Assembly: GCA_029259185.1 (NCBI GenBank)
Contig: JAPDJF010000026.1
Coordinates: forward strand, 1-43,978
DNA length: 43,978 bases
From: Hadesarchaea archaeon
Lineage (GTDB): Archaea; Hadarchaeota; Hadarchaeia; Hadarchaeales; WYZ-LMO6
Direction of reading: 5' to 3'
Shown here: positions 8,641 to 15,799 of the stretch, piece after piece
How positions within the stretch are numbered: the first letter of the stretch is position 1
How the letters are laid out: every line of letters begins with the position of its first letter
The notes under the pieces: model-generated
Told to the model about the DNA's origin: nothing
Database searches by the model: none
The model's input: only the letters and a program-made list of their open reading frames with translations
Program-made: the position numbers and the translations under genes

Positions 8641-9564
8641 TCAGCCACCTTTGAAGTATGGCTCCCTAAGCTCCACGGCACGTCTGAACGCTTCCCTAAC
8701 TCCATCCCCGTCGCCCTCCCTCAGAGGGGAAAGCACATCTACTAAGTTGTCGTTGCGCATCAGACACGGTTTCAGGTAGCCGTCGTGAGTCAGTCTCAGG
8801 CGGGTGCAGTGGGCGCAGAACTCTGAGTTGTGCATAGGTCTCACGACCTCGACCTCTCCGCCCTCCAGGCGGTACACCCTCCTAGCCTGCATCTCGTTCC
8901 GCGTTCTCACCTCGAGCGCAACGCTTTCGAATTCCTGCTCAAGGGATCTCAGATCGAAGTGGAAATGGTCGTACACCCATGGAGGGGAATCGGGAAGGCG
9001 GATCAGCTCGAGGAGCTGAAGCATCACCCCCTTCCTTCGAGTGAACTCTATCATCCGCCCCACCTCTCGCTCGTTCACCCCCTTGAGCACAAGCATGTTC
9101 AGCTTTAGGGGAACCAAGTGTGCATCCAGCGCCGCCTCTATCCCTGCTAGCACCCGATCCAGCGCCTTGACTCCTGTGAGCTTGGCGTACAGCCTTGGGT
9201 CGAGGGTGTCGAGACTCACGTTCACCCTTTTCAGCCCCGCCCGAGCTAATCCCCTTGCCCTCTCAGCGAGCTTCACCCCATTCGTCACCATCGAAACTTC
9301 TTCGATCCCGGGCTGGGTCACGGCAGCTACTATCTCCTCGAGATCGTCCCGCATGAGCGGCTCCCCCCCCGTGAGTTTTATTTTGGATATTCCGAACTCC
9401 GAGCCCACCCGAACGATTTCCCCGATCTCCCCGGCCGTCATTTGCCTATTCCCGCGATCCTGACCCTCCCTGTGACAATACACACACCTCAAGTTACAGA
9501 CGTTCGTGACGGAGATGCGCAGGCTACGTACGGGCCTGCCAAACCTATCCCTCACCGGAACCAT
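8641..9564 (-). CDS. moaA: GTP 3',8-cyclase MoaA
   Basis: Radical SAM enzyme of the first step of molybdopterin synthesis, converting GTP to 3',8-cyclo-GTP. The N-terminal cluster motif is CNLRCVYC (Cys23, Cys27, Cys30). GGEPLMR follows, and the C-terminal substrate-binding cluster is C-x2-C-x13-C (FCAHC ... KPC), which is specific to MoaA. Length 307 is normal. It ends in GG only by chance; the catalytic GGG-like tail of bacterial MoaA is not clear (FKGG). The first 20 bases overlap the end of mobB, so it is the last gene of the moeA-mobB-moaA operon. MoaC is not in the window. Confidence 0.96.
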   Translation of the reverse strand: MVPVRDRFGRPVRSLRISVTNVCNLRCVYCHREGQDRGNRQMTAGEIGEIVRVGSEFGISKIKLTGGEPLMRDDLEEIVAAVTQPGIEEVSMVTNGVKLAERARGLARAGLKRVNVSLDTLDPRLYAKLTGVKALDRVLAGIEAALDAHLVPLKLNMLVLKGVNEREVGRMIEFTRRKGVMLQLLELIRLPDSPPWVYDHFHFDLRSLEQEFESVALEVRTRNEMQARRVYRLEGGEVEVVRPMHNSEFCAHCTRLRLTHDGYLKPCLMRNDNLVDVLSPLREGDGDGVREAFRRAVELREPYFKGG

Positions 9565-10303
9565 CCCTTCGTCTCCTCACCTTTATCTCAATTTCCTCCC
9601 CCGATGCCCCCCTCAGGGCGGTGAGCATGCCTGCGATCGTCCCCGAGATGAACCTCTGAACGAAAGGATTCAGGGGCAACTCCCTCCCGTTCACCCTGAG
9701 CTTCACCCATCCCTCGAGGGCAGGACATTCCCTCCTACTGGTTCTCCCGGAGACAGCGGCTAAGATGAATTCCTTGCAAGTTTCATATCCACACGCACCA
9801 CAGTTCAACCCCCCAACCGGACTCGTTGCCCTCTCCTCGACGAAGTCCGCTAGCCCCTTGATGTCCTCCCTCTGGAAAACGGGTTTTCCACCATGTCCCT
9901 CACCCACGAAACCCGCGGTGAACTCGTCATCAAGCTCTGACGCCTCCCTCTCATCTCTAGCCACCATCACTTTCACCACGTTTTCGATGCGCTTGAACCC
10001 TTCTAAAACGATGAAATCCAGCTCACGCATCGAGAGGAGCAAGCGGTACAGATCCGCCCCCCTCTTGTCCACGACCGCGACCTCCCCTGGACTGAGGGCA
10101 ACCACGACTTCGCTTCCAGCTCGAGCGTGCCTCCAAGTGTCCGTACCCGGCACATCGATTGTAAAATTGGGATGGGGAATGTGTTTCACCGTCCCAACAC
10201 GATGCCCTCGTTTCACGAGCTCTTCGATGAGTCTAACCGCCACTTCCGTTTTTCCGCTGTCCTTGTATCCTCCTACCCCTATCACCTTAAACGAGTTCCT
10301 CAC
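9545..10303 (-). CDS. mobB: Molybdopterin-guanine dinucleotide protein MobB with C-terminal Fe-S domain
   Basis: N-terminal MobB GTP-binding domain: P-loop GGYKDSGKTEVA near residue 11 and the VKHIPHPNFTIDVPGTDTWRH region, ending in VLEGFK. After about residue 165 there is a second domain with the cysteine pattern C-x2-C-x4-C and a later Cys in REC (NCGACGYETCKEF), a 4Fe-4S motif also seen in corrinoid Fe-S proteins. A further conserved segment (GWVKLRVNGRELPLNPFVQ) closes the protein. This MobB/Fe-S architecture is known from methanogens and related archaea. It overlaps moeA by 17 bases and moaA by 20 bases. The likely role is delivery of nucleotide to Mo/W-pterin enzymes; the Fe-S domain's job is unknown. 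Confidence 0.92.
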   Translation of the reverse strand: MRNSFKVIGVGGYKDSGKTEVAVRLIEELVKRGHRVGTVKHIPHPNFTIDVPGTDTWRHARAGSEVVVALSPGEVAVVDKRGADLYRLLLSMRELDFIVLEGFKRIENVVKVMVARDEREASELDDEFTAGFVGEGHGGKPVFQREDIKGLADFVEERATSPVGGLNCGACGYETCKEFILAAVSGRTSRRECPALEGWVKLRVNGRELPLNPFVQRFISGTIAGMLTALRGASGEEIEIKVRRRRDGSGEG

Positions 10304-11522
10304 CTCCGAACGTAGTCACTTCGACCTCTTCCCCTTCCCTAACCATCTCGCGCTCGATTGGGATCCTGATGTAACCATCCGACACCACCAGCGAGGTGAT
10401 CGCGCTCGAGCCCATGCGCACGGGCTCCGCCACCAGCTCCCCATCCCTGAGAACCAACTTCACCGGAACTAGCTCTTCCCTCCCCCTCGCCGATCTCAAG
10501 CTCGTGGAGAGGCTGGCCCTCACGCTGATCGAAGGGGAAGCCGATGCACCGCTCATCGCTCTCAGGTATGGGGACACGACCTGATAAAACACCATGAGCG
10601 CGGAGAGAGGATATCCCGGCAGTCCGAATATCGGCTTTCCCTTCACGACTGCCACGAACGCCGGTTTCCCGGGCTTCATCGCCAAGCCGTGGAAGATCAA
10701 TCCGGGCTTTCCGAGCTTACCCACCACCCCCGGGACGAGATCCCTCCCCCCAGCGGAGGAGCCACCCGAAACGAGGACGGCATCGCAACTCGAAATCCCC
10801 TTTTTCAGAAGCTCTAGCGTACCTTTAGGTTCGTCAGGGGCCACCCCCAACCACTGGGGCTCACAACCGCATGAGCTAACGGCAGCGCACAGCATAGGAC
10901 CATTGACGTTGTAAACCTCCCCCGGCCTGAGCCTCTCCCCCGGATTCGCGAGTTCATCCCCGCTTGCTATCACCCCCACCCTCGGCTTGGCATAGACCCT
11001 CACCTTCCCCACCCCGATCGCCGCTAGGGTTCCCACCAGCCTAGGCGTGAGGATCTTCCCGGCACATCTTATAACCGCACCCTTTTTGAGTTCCGACCCC
11101 CTGAACAACACGTTCTCACCGGGGGGTACAGCACGCGTTACCCTCACGCGTCCACCCTCCTCCGAGGCGTATTCGCTCATCACCACCGCATCGGCTCCCT
11201 TGGGGATGGGTGCTCCTGTGCCTATCTCCACGCACTCGCCCCTCCCGACCGTCACCTCCGGCCACTCACCCGCGTTCACCCTTCCCGCGAGCCTGAGGAG
11301 GACAGGATTCCCCTCATCGGCACCGAAGGTGTCTTTAGCACGGAGGGCGTAACCGTCATAAGCCGCCCTGTCGAATGGGGGGAGATCCACCTTTGACACC
11401 ACATCCCTTGCCGCAATCATGCCTACCACCCCCCACACGTTTTTCTCAACCACCCTCGGTCTGGGTTTCCACCACTTCTCGATCCTCGCCCTAGCCTCGT
11501 GTACCCCGATTACGTACTTCAA
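10287..11522 (-). CDS. moeA: Molybdopterin molybdenumtransferase MoeA
   Basis: Inserts molybdate or tungstate into adenylylated molybdopterin. The 411-residue protein shows the MoeA order: N-terminal DLPPFDRAAYDGYALRA, then GEVYNVNGPML, the MoCF-like SGGSSAGGRDLVP, and GLPGYPLSALMVFY, followed by a C-terminal beta-barrel domain. It stands four bases after the glycosyltransferase gene and overlaps mobB, so it is within an operon. No periplasmic-binding-like extension is present. Confidence 0.96.
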   Translation of the reverse strand: MKYVIGVHEARARIEKWWKPRPRVVEKNVWGVVGMIAARDVVSKVDLPPFDRAAYDGYALRAKDTFGADEGNPVLLRLAGRVNAGEWPEVTVGRGECVEIGTGAPIPKGADAVVMSEYASEEGGRVRVTRAVPPGENVLFRGSELKKGAVIRCAGKILTPRLVGTLAAIGVGKVRVYAKPRVGVIASGDELANPGERLRPGEVYNVNGPMLCAAVSSCGCEPQWLGVAPDEPKGTLELLKKGISSCDAVLVSGGSSAGGRDLVPGVVGKLGKPGLIFHGLAMKPGKPAFVAVVKGKPIFGLPGYPLSALMVFYQVVSPYLRAMSGASASPSISVRASLSTSLRSARGREELVPVKLVLRDGELVAEPVRMGSSAITSLVVSDGYIRIPIEREMVREGEEVEVTTFGGEELV

Positions 11523-11526
11523 CCTT

Positions 11527-12198
11527 TCACCTTCTGAACCTCACCTTCTGGACGAGTAGCTTCCAGAATATCTTTATCCCGCTGAGGATCGTGGTCCCCT
11601 TGCCCTTCGAGTATTCATTATAGTAGCATTTCACCGGAACCGTTTTTATCCTCAGGCCGAGCTTCGAAGCCTGGATTATTATCTCGGAGGAGACCTCGTA
11701 CCGATCGCTCTTTATATCTACCCTCTCAAGTGCCCTCTTCGAGAACCCCCGGTTACCCGACTGGGAGTCCGTGAATAACCCACTAAAGATAAACGTTATG
11801 AAATCGAGCACGAAGTTCCCAAAACGCTTGTGCAAAGGGATGTTGACATTTCGTCTCACGCCTATCACGAGATCCGCCATGTCGAGGCTCGAGACGATCT
11901 CCGCTACGGATTTTGAGTCGTGCTGTCCATCCGCGTCGAAGGTCACAACTCGGCGGGCACCGAGTTCCTTCGCCTTCTCCAACCCCGTCCTCAGGGCCGC
12001 ACCCAAACCTGAGTTCTTCAAATGGCTCACCACCAAGGCTCCCTTGGAGCGGGCTATCCGTGCGGTGGCGTCGGTCGAGCCATCATCCACCACTATGAGG
12101 TTTTTCCATCCTTCCTTTTTCAGATCATCAAGTACCCTCCCTATGGAGTGCTCTTCGTTATACGCGGGTATGATCACCCAGACATCTCCCCCTTTCAT
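11527..12198 (-). CDS. Family 2 glycosyltransferase (dolichyl-phosphate sugar synthase-like)
   Basis: GT-A fold transferase: IIPAYNEEHSIG at the N-terminus, VVDDGSTDAT, and the metal-binding DADGQHD. The region FTDSQSGNRGFSK matches the acceptor loop of polyprenyl-phosphate glycosyltransferases. At 223 residues there is no C-terminal membrane domain, only a short amphipathic/hydrophobic stretch (FVLDFITFIFSGLF), so it probably acts at the inner membrane face and makes a dolichyl-phosphate-linked sugar for glycan assembly. Sugar specificity cannot be read from sequence. It is the first gene of the moeA-mobB-moaA transcript, with no evident functional link. Confidence 0.88.
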   Translation of the reverse strand: MKGGDVWVIIPAYNEEHSIGRVLDDLKKEGWKNLIVVDDGSTDATARIARSKGALVVSHLKNSGLGAALRTGLEKAKELGARRVVTFDADGQHDSKSVAEIVSSLDMADLVIGVRRNVNIPLHKRFGNFVLDFITFIFSGLFTDSQSGNRGFSKRALERVDIKSDRYEVSSEIIIQASKLGLRIKTVPVKCYYNEYSKGKGTTILSGIKIFWKLLVQKVRFRR

Positions 12199-12362
12199 CG
12201 GTGAAAATTAGCCGGTGGGATTCAAAATCTTTGGGTGGGGCCGGAACCTGCCGTTAGTCCTCACCCCTTGAGTTGAATAATCAAGTTCCCGATAATATGA
12301 ACTCCGTTTCAAGATCCGTGACAGCGATTGGTCAATCATGCACCCACGTCCGCCCGGTCGCA

Positions 12363-12452
12363 CTCGTTTATCTCCTCGAACTCGTAGTCCGCGATTCCAG
12401 TCCAGCATTGCCAGAACTCCCTCCTACCCGAGCGACGAGAGTAACCGATCAA
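12363..12452 (-). repeat. 90-bp direct repeat, copy 1 (cas6 fragment)
   Basis: This segment matches 14072-14161 in the same orientation with one mismatch (T/C at about 12396). Both ends are abrupt. On the minus strand it encodes LIGYSRRSGRREFWQCWTGI and ten further residues of the Cas6 C-terminal domain, here with no flanking cas6 sequence on either side. The copies bracket a 1.6-kb segment holding the CRISPR-like repeat, a zinc-ribbon gene and mntA-hepT. Confidence 0.9.
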
Positions 12453-12463
12453 GCTGGGACTAC

Positions 12464-12500
12464 GTTTCAATAGCAAGCCTCAAAAAGTGAGGATTGAAAG
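12464..12500. CRISPR. Lone CRISPR-like repeat (37 nt)
   Basis: A 37-base unit begins GTTTCAAT and ends ATTGAAAG, so its ends are near-perfect inverted repeats of the kind that bound many CRISPR repeats. Internally CCTCA-AAAAG-TGAGG forms a five-pair hairpin. GGATTGAAAG endings are known from archaeal CRISPR repeats such as those of Archaeoglobus. Only one copy is visible, so there is no array and no spacer. Its position 11 bases from a cas6 fragment supports the reading that it is a relic of a lost locus. Confidence 0.55.
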
Positions 12501-12622
12501 GTGGTCAGCAGAGGTCGGTCTTCTTCAGATTTTCAACGGACTCCAATAATTTTTATAGCATCCATCCGCATCCCAACAGCTTCATGGTTCCCGTAATAGC
12601 TAAGATAGTTCACTAAACCTTC

Positions 12623-12892
12623 CTAGAACTTTCTGATCATTTTCCTGAGTTCTTCCGCCCTAGAAGGCGGTATGAGCTTCCGCTTTTCCAAATCCTCAAT
12701 GCATTTTTCAGCGTACTTACACCAGACGATGCACGAAGCGGATGCCTCCAAATGCAGAGTCCTCCCACACTTCGGACATTTGGTTTCAGTCTCGTAGTCG
12801 AAGAACTCCACTTCCTCCCCACATGCGGGACATGTTCTCGTTACTATTTTGGGTTCAATTAACCTCTTGGCACCGGGGCATCTATCTATCAT
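12623..12892 (-). CDS. Zinc-ribbon protein of unknown function
   Basis: Eighty-nine residues from the ATG at 12892 (MIDRCPGAKRLIEP). A longer reading from a TTG at 12958 would begin upstream of the transcription start predicted from the minus-strand TATA-like TATATTATC at about 12968-12976, so I prefer the internal ATG. It has a zinc ribbon, CPACGEEVEFF...CPKCG, followed by SCIVWCKYAEKCI, a motif found in a widespread family of small archaeal and bacterial proteins without known function. The C-terminus is a charged helix (RAEELRKMIRKF). It lies between the two 90-bp repeats. Confidence 0.8.
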   Translation of the reverse strand: MIDRCPGAKRLIEPKIVTRTCPACGEEVEFFDYETETKCPKCGRTLHLEASASCIVWCKYAEKCIEDLEKRKLIPPSRAEELRKMIRKF

Positions 12893-13065
12893 CGTCTCGT
12901 GAACTACTCCTAGCTTTCGCAGGGGATCTTCTTCCCTGCTCCGCCCAATAAGGAACAAACGTCAAAGATAATATACGTTCCGTCCCTCATCCCCCCTTTC
13001 GGAAGGAGACTTCTCAGCGTAAAGTAAAAGGTTATTATCACGAAAACCGAAATGCCGGTGGGGAG

Positions 13066-13473
13066 ATGAGGGATAGAAAAGAGGTGATCAAGAAAATCGC
13101 AGACACTTTGTCGGAGTTCGAAGAGGTGGAATTGGGCTATGTGTTTGGCTCATTTTACGAAGGGGGGGAATTCAGAGACATCGATGTCGCGATACTGGTG
13201 TCTGGCTTCCCTCCTGCGTACGACTCCGCTGTGCTCGCCAACAAGATCGCCGGAGAACTCGAGAAGGTGCTTGGTCATGAATTCGAATTCGACGTGAAAG
13301 TCCTCAACTCCTCCCCGATTTACTTTCAGTACGAGGTCATAAGGAAAGGTAAACCGGTTTTCTGCCGTGATGAGTCCAACCGTGTCAGGTACGAGAGCAC
13401 TGTTCTATCCGAGTACTTGGACTACCGGGAGGTTCTGGACTGGTTCGACGAAAAATTGCTCGCGAAGGTTTGA
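13066..13473 (+). CDS. mntA: MntA-type nucleotidyltransferase antitoxin
   Basis: Minimal nucleotidyltransferase of the HepT/MntA toxin-antitoxin family. The defining GSF...DID motif is present (Gly28-Ser29, Asp38 and Asp40 in FRDIDVAIL), with a third acidic residue in FEFDVKVL. In characterised pairs MntA neutralises HepT by adding AMP units to a tyrosine. The 135-residue length is normal. An SD-like GGTGGGGAG precedes the ATG, and an AT-rich box lies at about 13026-13035. The hepT start follows the stop codon by one base, so the pair is co-transcribed. Confidence 0.93.
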   Translation: MRDRKEVIKKIADTLSEFEEVELGYVFGSFYEGGEFRDIDVAILVSGFPPAYDSAVLANKIAGELEKVLGHEFEFDVKVLNSSPIYFQYEVIRKGKPVFCRDESNRVRYESTVLSEYLDYREVLDWFDEKLLAKV

Positions 13474-13474
13474 G

Positions 13475-13897
13475 ATGTTCGACAAGCGGGGAATCGTGGA
13501 TCACCTGAGGGAACTCGGGCGGGCAACGGAGGACTGGAGGAGGTACCAGAACATCTCGCTCGATGAGTTGCGGCGGGACAGGGACAAACAAAATATGGTC
13601 CTGCACGCCCTTCTGGTCAGCATCCAAGCGGCGATAGACATTGCAAATCACCTGATCGCGGAGCGGAGTTTGAAGAGGCCATCCACTTATAGAGAAAGTT
13701 TTCTGATCTTGTCTGAGGAAGGGGTTATCCCATCCGATCTCGCCAGCGAAATGTCCGAGCTGGCTGGCTTCAGGAACGTGTTGGTTCACCTTTACTGGGG
13801 GCTCGACCTCGAAGCGGTTCACGGCATGCTGAAGGCGAAGTTGAGCGTCGTGAAGGAATTTGAGAGAGTAGTGAAAAAGTTGGTGTCCGGAAAATAG
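13475..13897 (+). CDS. hepT: HepT-type toxin (DUF86, HEPN ribonuclease)
   Basis: HEPN-domain RNase toxin of 140 residues, beginning at the ATG at 13475 just after mntA; a longer out-of-place start inside mntA is unlikely. The catalytic R-x4-H-x-Y motif is intact (Arg100, His105, Tyr107 in FRNVLVHLYWG), and the Tyr is the residue modified by MntA in studied systems. The pair appears functional and lies between two direct repeats carrying cas6 fragments, in a degraded defence region. Confidence 0.93.
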   Translation: MFDKRGIVDHLRELGRATEDWRRYQNISLDELRRDRDKQNMVLHALLVSIQAAIDIANHLIAERSLKRPSTYRESFLILSEEGVIPSDLASEMSELAGFRNVLVHLYWGLDLEAVHGMLKAKLSVVKEFERVVKKLVSGK

Positions 13898-13978
13898 AAT
13901 CCCGCCAAAGAACTTCCGAAACTGGCTTGGGCCGCCGGATCAAGATCTTCTCCAGCCCGAAAATAAGAAGACGAGAGC

Positions 13979-14460
13979 TTAGCTCGGCCCCACGTCGAAG
14001 AATCCCAGTCCGAAGGAGGACTTCGCCCCAGCACCGAGCACTTTTCCTACGCCTAGCAACCACTGCCCGACCTCGTTTATCTCCTCGAACTCGTAGTCCG
14101 CGATCCCAGTCCAGCATTGCCAGAACTCCCTCCTACCCGAGCGACGAGAGTAACCGATCAAACGGTGGTGGTGCCGTGCGACTGGGTTGACCCTCCCCTT
14201 GACCTCGGGCTCGGGAACCCTGCTTCCGTCACCATACTCGTTGACGAGCAGGACCAAGCGCTGCCTTATGAGCCTCAACAGGTGTTCGGGAGATGGGGGG
14301 AAATCCTTTGGGAGCTCCATGGGTGTGCGGAAGCCCACGCGCAGGCGGGTCTGCTTGAGGGTGGAAGTTCTTGAACATCAATGACCTTCATATTCCGAGG
14401 GTAGATCGTGCTGGAGGTGCCCCTCACTCCGGTCTCGTCGTCCTCCGTGTTCGGCAGGTA
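13979..14460 (-). pseudogene. cas6: Decayed cas6 (CRISPR RNA endonuclease), C-terminal part
   Basis: Minus strand, stop at 13979. The open part reads TRLRVGFRTPMELPKDFPPS, then a helix LLRLIRQRLVLL, GYSRRSGRREFWQCWTG and the glycine-rich end VGKVLGAGAKSSFGLGFFDV. This order is the C-terminal RAMP domain of the DUF2276/Cas6 family: beta-strand with FxTP, 'YSxRxxR', 'GxxxxY', and the GxGxxxxxGLG loop. Upstream the frame is closed by a stop near 14374, and a plausible continuation (YPRNMKVIDVQE) lies in another frame, so the gene is frameshifted. The N-terminal half is missing and tnpB remains abut it. No other cas gene is in the window. Confidence 0.7.
14072..14161 (-). repeat. 90-bp direct repeat, copy 2 (inside cas6 relic)
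   Basis: This copy sits in its original context, since the cas6 reading frame continues on both sides (VNPVARHHHR before, VGQWLLGVGK after). It is therefore the parent of the fragment at 12363-12452, which differs at one base. Confidence 0.9.
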
Positions 14461-14469
14461 TTTCGTTCG

Positions 14470-14668
14470 GTACCCGCGCCGTAGGGGCCCTGTACTCGAC
14501 GAACAACTGGAGCTTCGGAAAGGCCACCGGTTTAGCCTGCGACGCATGGCCTTGCCGTTCCTCGACTTGCGATTGGAGCGCATTGACTGGCGGATGCCCG
14601 CCAGGTTCTCGAACACTAGCTCGACCCGTTCGCGTTCAAGGTATTGTCTGGTATAACTTGTATTGTTT
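14470..14668 (-). pseudogene. Decayed TnpB (IS200/IS605 accessory nuclease) fragment
   Basis: On the minus strand, after an in-frame TAA at about 14668, a frame reads YLERERVELVFENLAGIRQS, then a basic stretch and RRRLNRWPF. A one-base loss near 14520 then moves the continuation KLQLFVEYRA to another frame. 'vvfENLagIr ... lnrWpFrkLq.fveYrA' is the TnpB segment just before the zinc ribbon, part of the RuvC-like nuclease region. Both the N-terminus and the zinc ribbon are absent. It joins directly to the cas6 relic. Confidence 0.65.
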
Positions 14669-14857
14669 TAGGGTAGCAGCACCCCAAATAACTGTTTATA
14701 AAAAAGCCTCACTCAAGAGCCTCAAGGACGAAGGGCCCAGTCTTAACAGCAAATTTGAATAGGACTGGTACCAGCATTAGATCAGAGAAGACGGCCATCT
14801 TTACCGATCGGCTAACCCTGACTAAAGATATATGGTACCTTTCCAAGAACTTTTTAG
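14669..14857 (+). promoter_or_regulatory. Intergenic region with two TATA-like boxes
   Basis: TTTATAAAAAAG at about 14695-14706 would direct transcription from near 14725, about 130 bases before the next gene. A second box, AGATATATGG (about 14825-14834), lies roughly 25 bases before the ATG at 14858 and is the better promoter for that gene. No open frame or obvious RNA lies between, so the upstream box may be a leftover or may drive a short leader. Confidence 0.4.
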
Positions 14858-15268
14858 ATGAAAACTTGGTATTCCGAAATCACTTTCTCGACGAAAAAGC
14901 GAAGGGAAGTCGTGGACCTAACCGATGAGGTACTTGCCGAAGTTAGGAAATCCGGAATAAAGAATGGTCTGCTTGTGGTTCAGCTCCCCCACGCTACGTC
15001 CGCTTTAGTCCTAAATGAGGGGGAAAGAGGTGTTATGCACGACTTACTCCAGAAGCTTGAAGATTTAATCCCCACGAGGGAAGGATATGAGCATGATCGG
15101 ATCGATGACAACGCACACGCCCATCTCAAATCCGCTATCGTTGGGTCCTCACGAGTTTTGCCCGTGGTCGGGGGAAGGGTTATCAGGGGAACCTGGCAAA
15201 ACTTCCTCGTAATCGAGGAAGATGGCCCCCGGACGAGGAGGCTCGCGGTATTCGTGATGGGTGAGTGA
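14858..15268 (+). CDS. YjbQ/UPF0047 family protein
   Basis: 136-residue protein of the YjbQ family, small trimeric enzymes with a metal-binding site; some members have weak thiamine-phosphate synthase activity, but the true role is unsettled. Family landmarks are present: QLPHATSALVLNEGE, the DDNAHAHLKSAIVG block with its histidines, and GTWQNFLVIEEDGPR. Length is typical. The stop codon is immediately followed by the GTG of the exonuclease-like gene, so the two are probably co-transcribed. Confidence 0.9.
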   Translation: MKTWYSEITFSTKKRREVVDLTDEVLAEVRKSGIKNGLLVVQLPHATSALVLNEGERGVMHDLLQKLEDLIPTREGYEHDRIDDNAHAHLKSAIVGSSRVLPVVGGRVIRGTWQNFLVIEEDGPRTRRLAVFVMGE

Positions 15269-15790
15269 GTGACCACGTACCTCGATATCGAAACCACATC
15301 CAAGAAAGCTGACGAGGGAATGATAGTCGCGATGGGAGTCCTCAAGGGGGATACTCCCCAAGTGAGGTTCGCCAAAACTCCCGAGGGGGAGAGGGCCGTG
15401 CTGGAGTGGCTGACCCAGGAGCTAGGGGACTGCGACCTCTTGGTCACGTGGTACGGCTCGGGCTTCGATATCCCCTTCATCCTCGCTAGGGCTGTTCTTC
15501 TAGGGGTAGATATGGAGAGGATCTTTACCGTTCCCTCCCTCGACCTCTACGTGTGGTGCAAGCGTCACCTCCTCCTATCCAGCTATAAGTTGGAGTCCGT
15601 GGCCAAATTCCTCGGGATGTCCAGGAGAGTCGATTTTCAGGGGGGAGATGTATCGACCCTCTTCAAGCTCACTATCCAAGGGGATGAGAACGCGAAGAAC
15701 CTCATAATCGAACACTGCAAGGAAGACCTAGAACTCCTGAGGTACGTGCACGAAAGAATGAAGTCGTGCGGATCGAGCGAGCTGGGGTAA
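15269..15790 (+). CDS. RNase H-like 3'-5' exonuclease domain protein (YprB-like)
   Basis: A 173-residue DnaQ/RNase H-fold protein: YLDIETT supplies the first Asp and Glu, LLVTWYGSGFDIPFIL the second acidic motif, and IIEHCKEDLELLRYVHE the final Asp in a YprB-like arrangement. The LSSYKLESVAKFLG segment is typical of polymerase-proofreading-like proteins. It starts at a GTG directly abutting the preceding stop codon. Next to family 4 UDG, a repair role is plausible but unproven; a structured-RNA exonuclease is the alternative. Confidence 0.8.
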   Translation: MTTYLDIETTSKKADEGMIVAMGVLKGDTPQVRFAKTPEGERAVLEWLTQELGDCDLLVTWYGSGFDIPFILARAVLLGVDMERIFTVPSLDLYVWCKRHLLLSSYKLESVAKFLGMSRRVDFQGGDVSTLFKLTIQGDENAKNLIIEHCKEDLELLRYVHERMKSCGSSELG

Positions 15791-15799
15791 ACCGGTATC

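Larger units (their letters stand above)
12199..12622. other. Gene-free scar with CRISPR/cas6 remnants
   Basis: Across 424 bases I find no intact gene. It contains a 90-base fragment of cas6 coding sequence (12363-12452) and, 11 bases further, a lone CRISPR-like repeat (12464-12500). An AT-rich stretch (ATAATTTTTATAGC near 12547-12560) follows. The rest looks like decayed sequence. Confidence 0.6.

Noticed and set aside
11771-12211. 146-codon plus-strand frame opposite the glycosyltransferase
   Set aside because: The minus-strand gene has clear GT2 motifs; the opposite frame has none and is a codon-bias shadow.
12464-12500. A multi-repeat CRISPR array
   Set aside because: Only one copy of the repeat-like unit is present; no regularly spaced second copy occurs nearby.
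13979-14338. Calling the 120-codon frame an intact small protein
   Set aside because: It matches only the C-terminal part of Cas6, begins at an internal GTG, and the upstream continuation is in another frame, so a pseudogene fits better.
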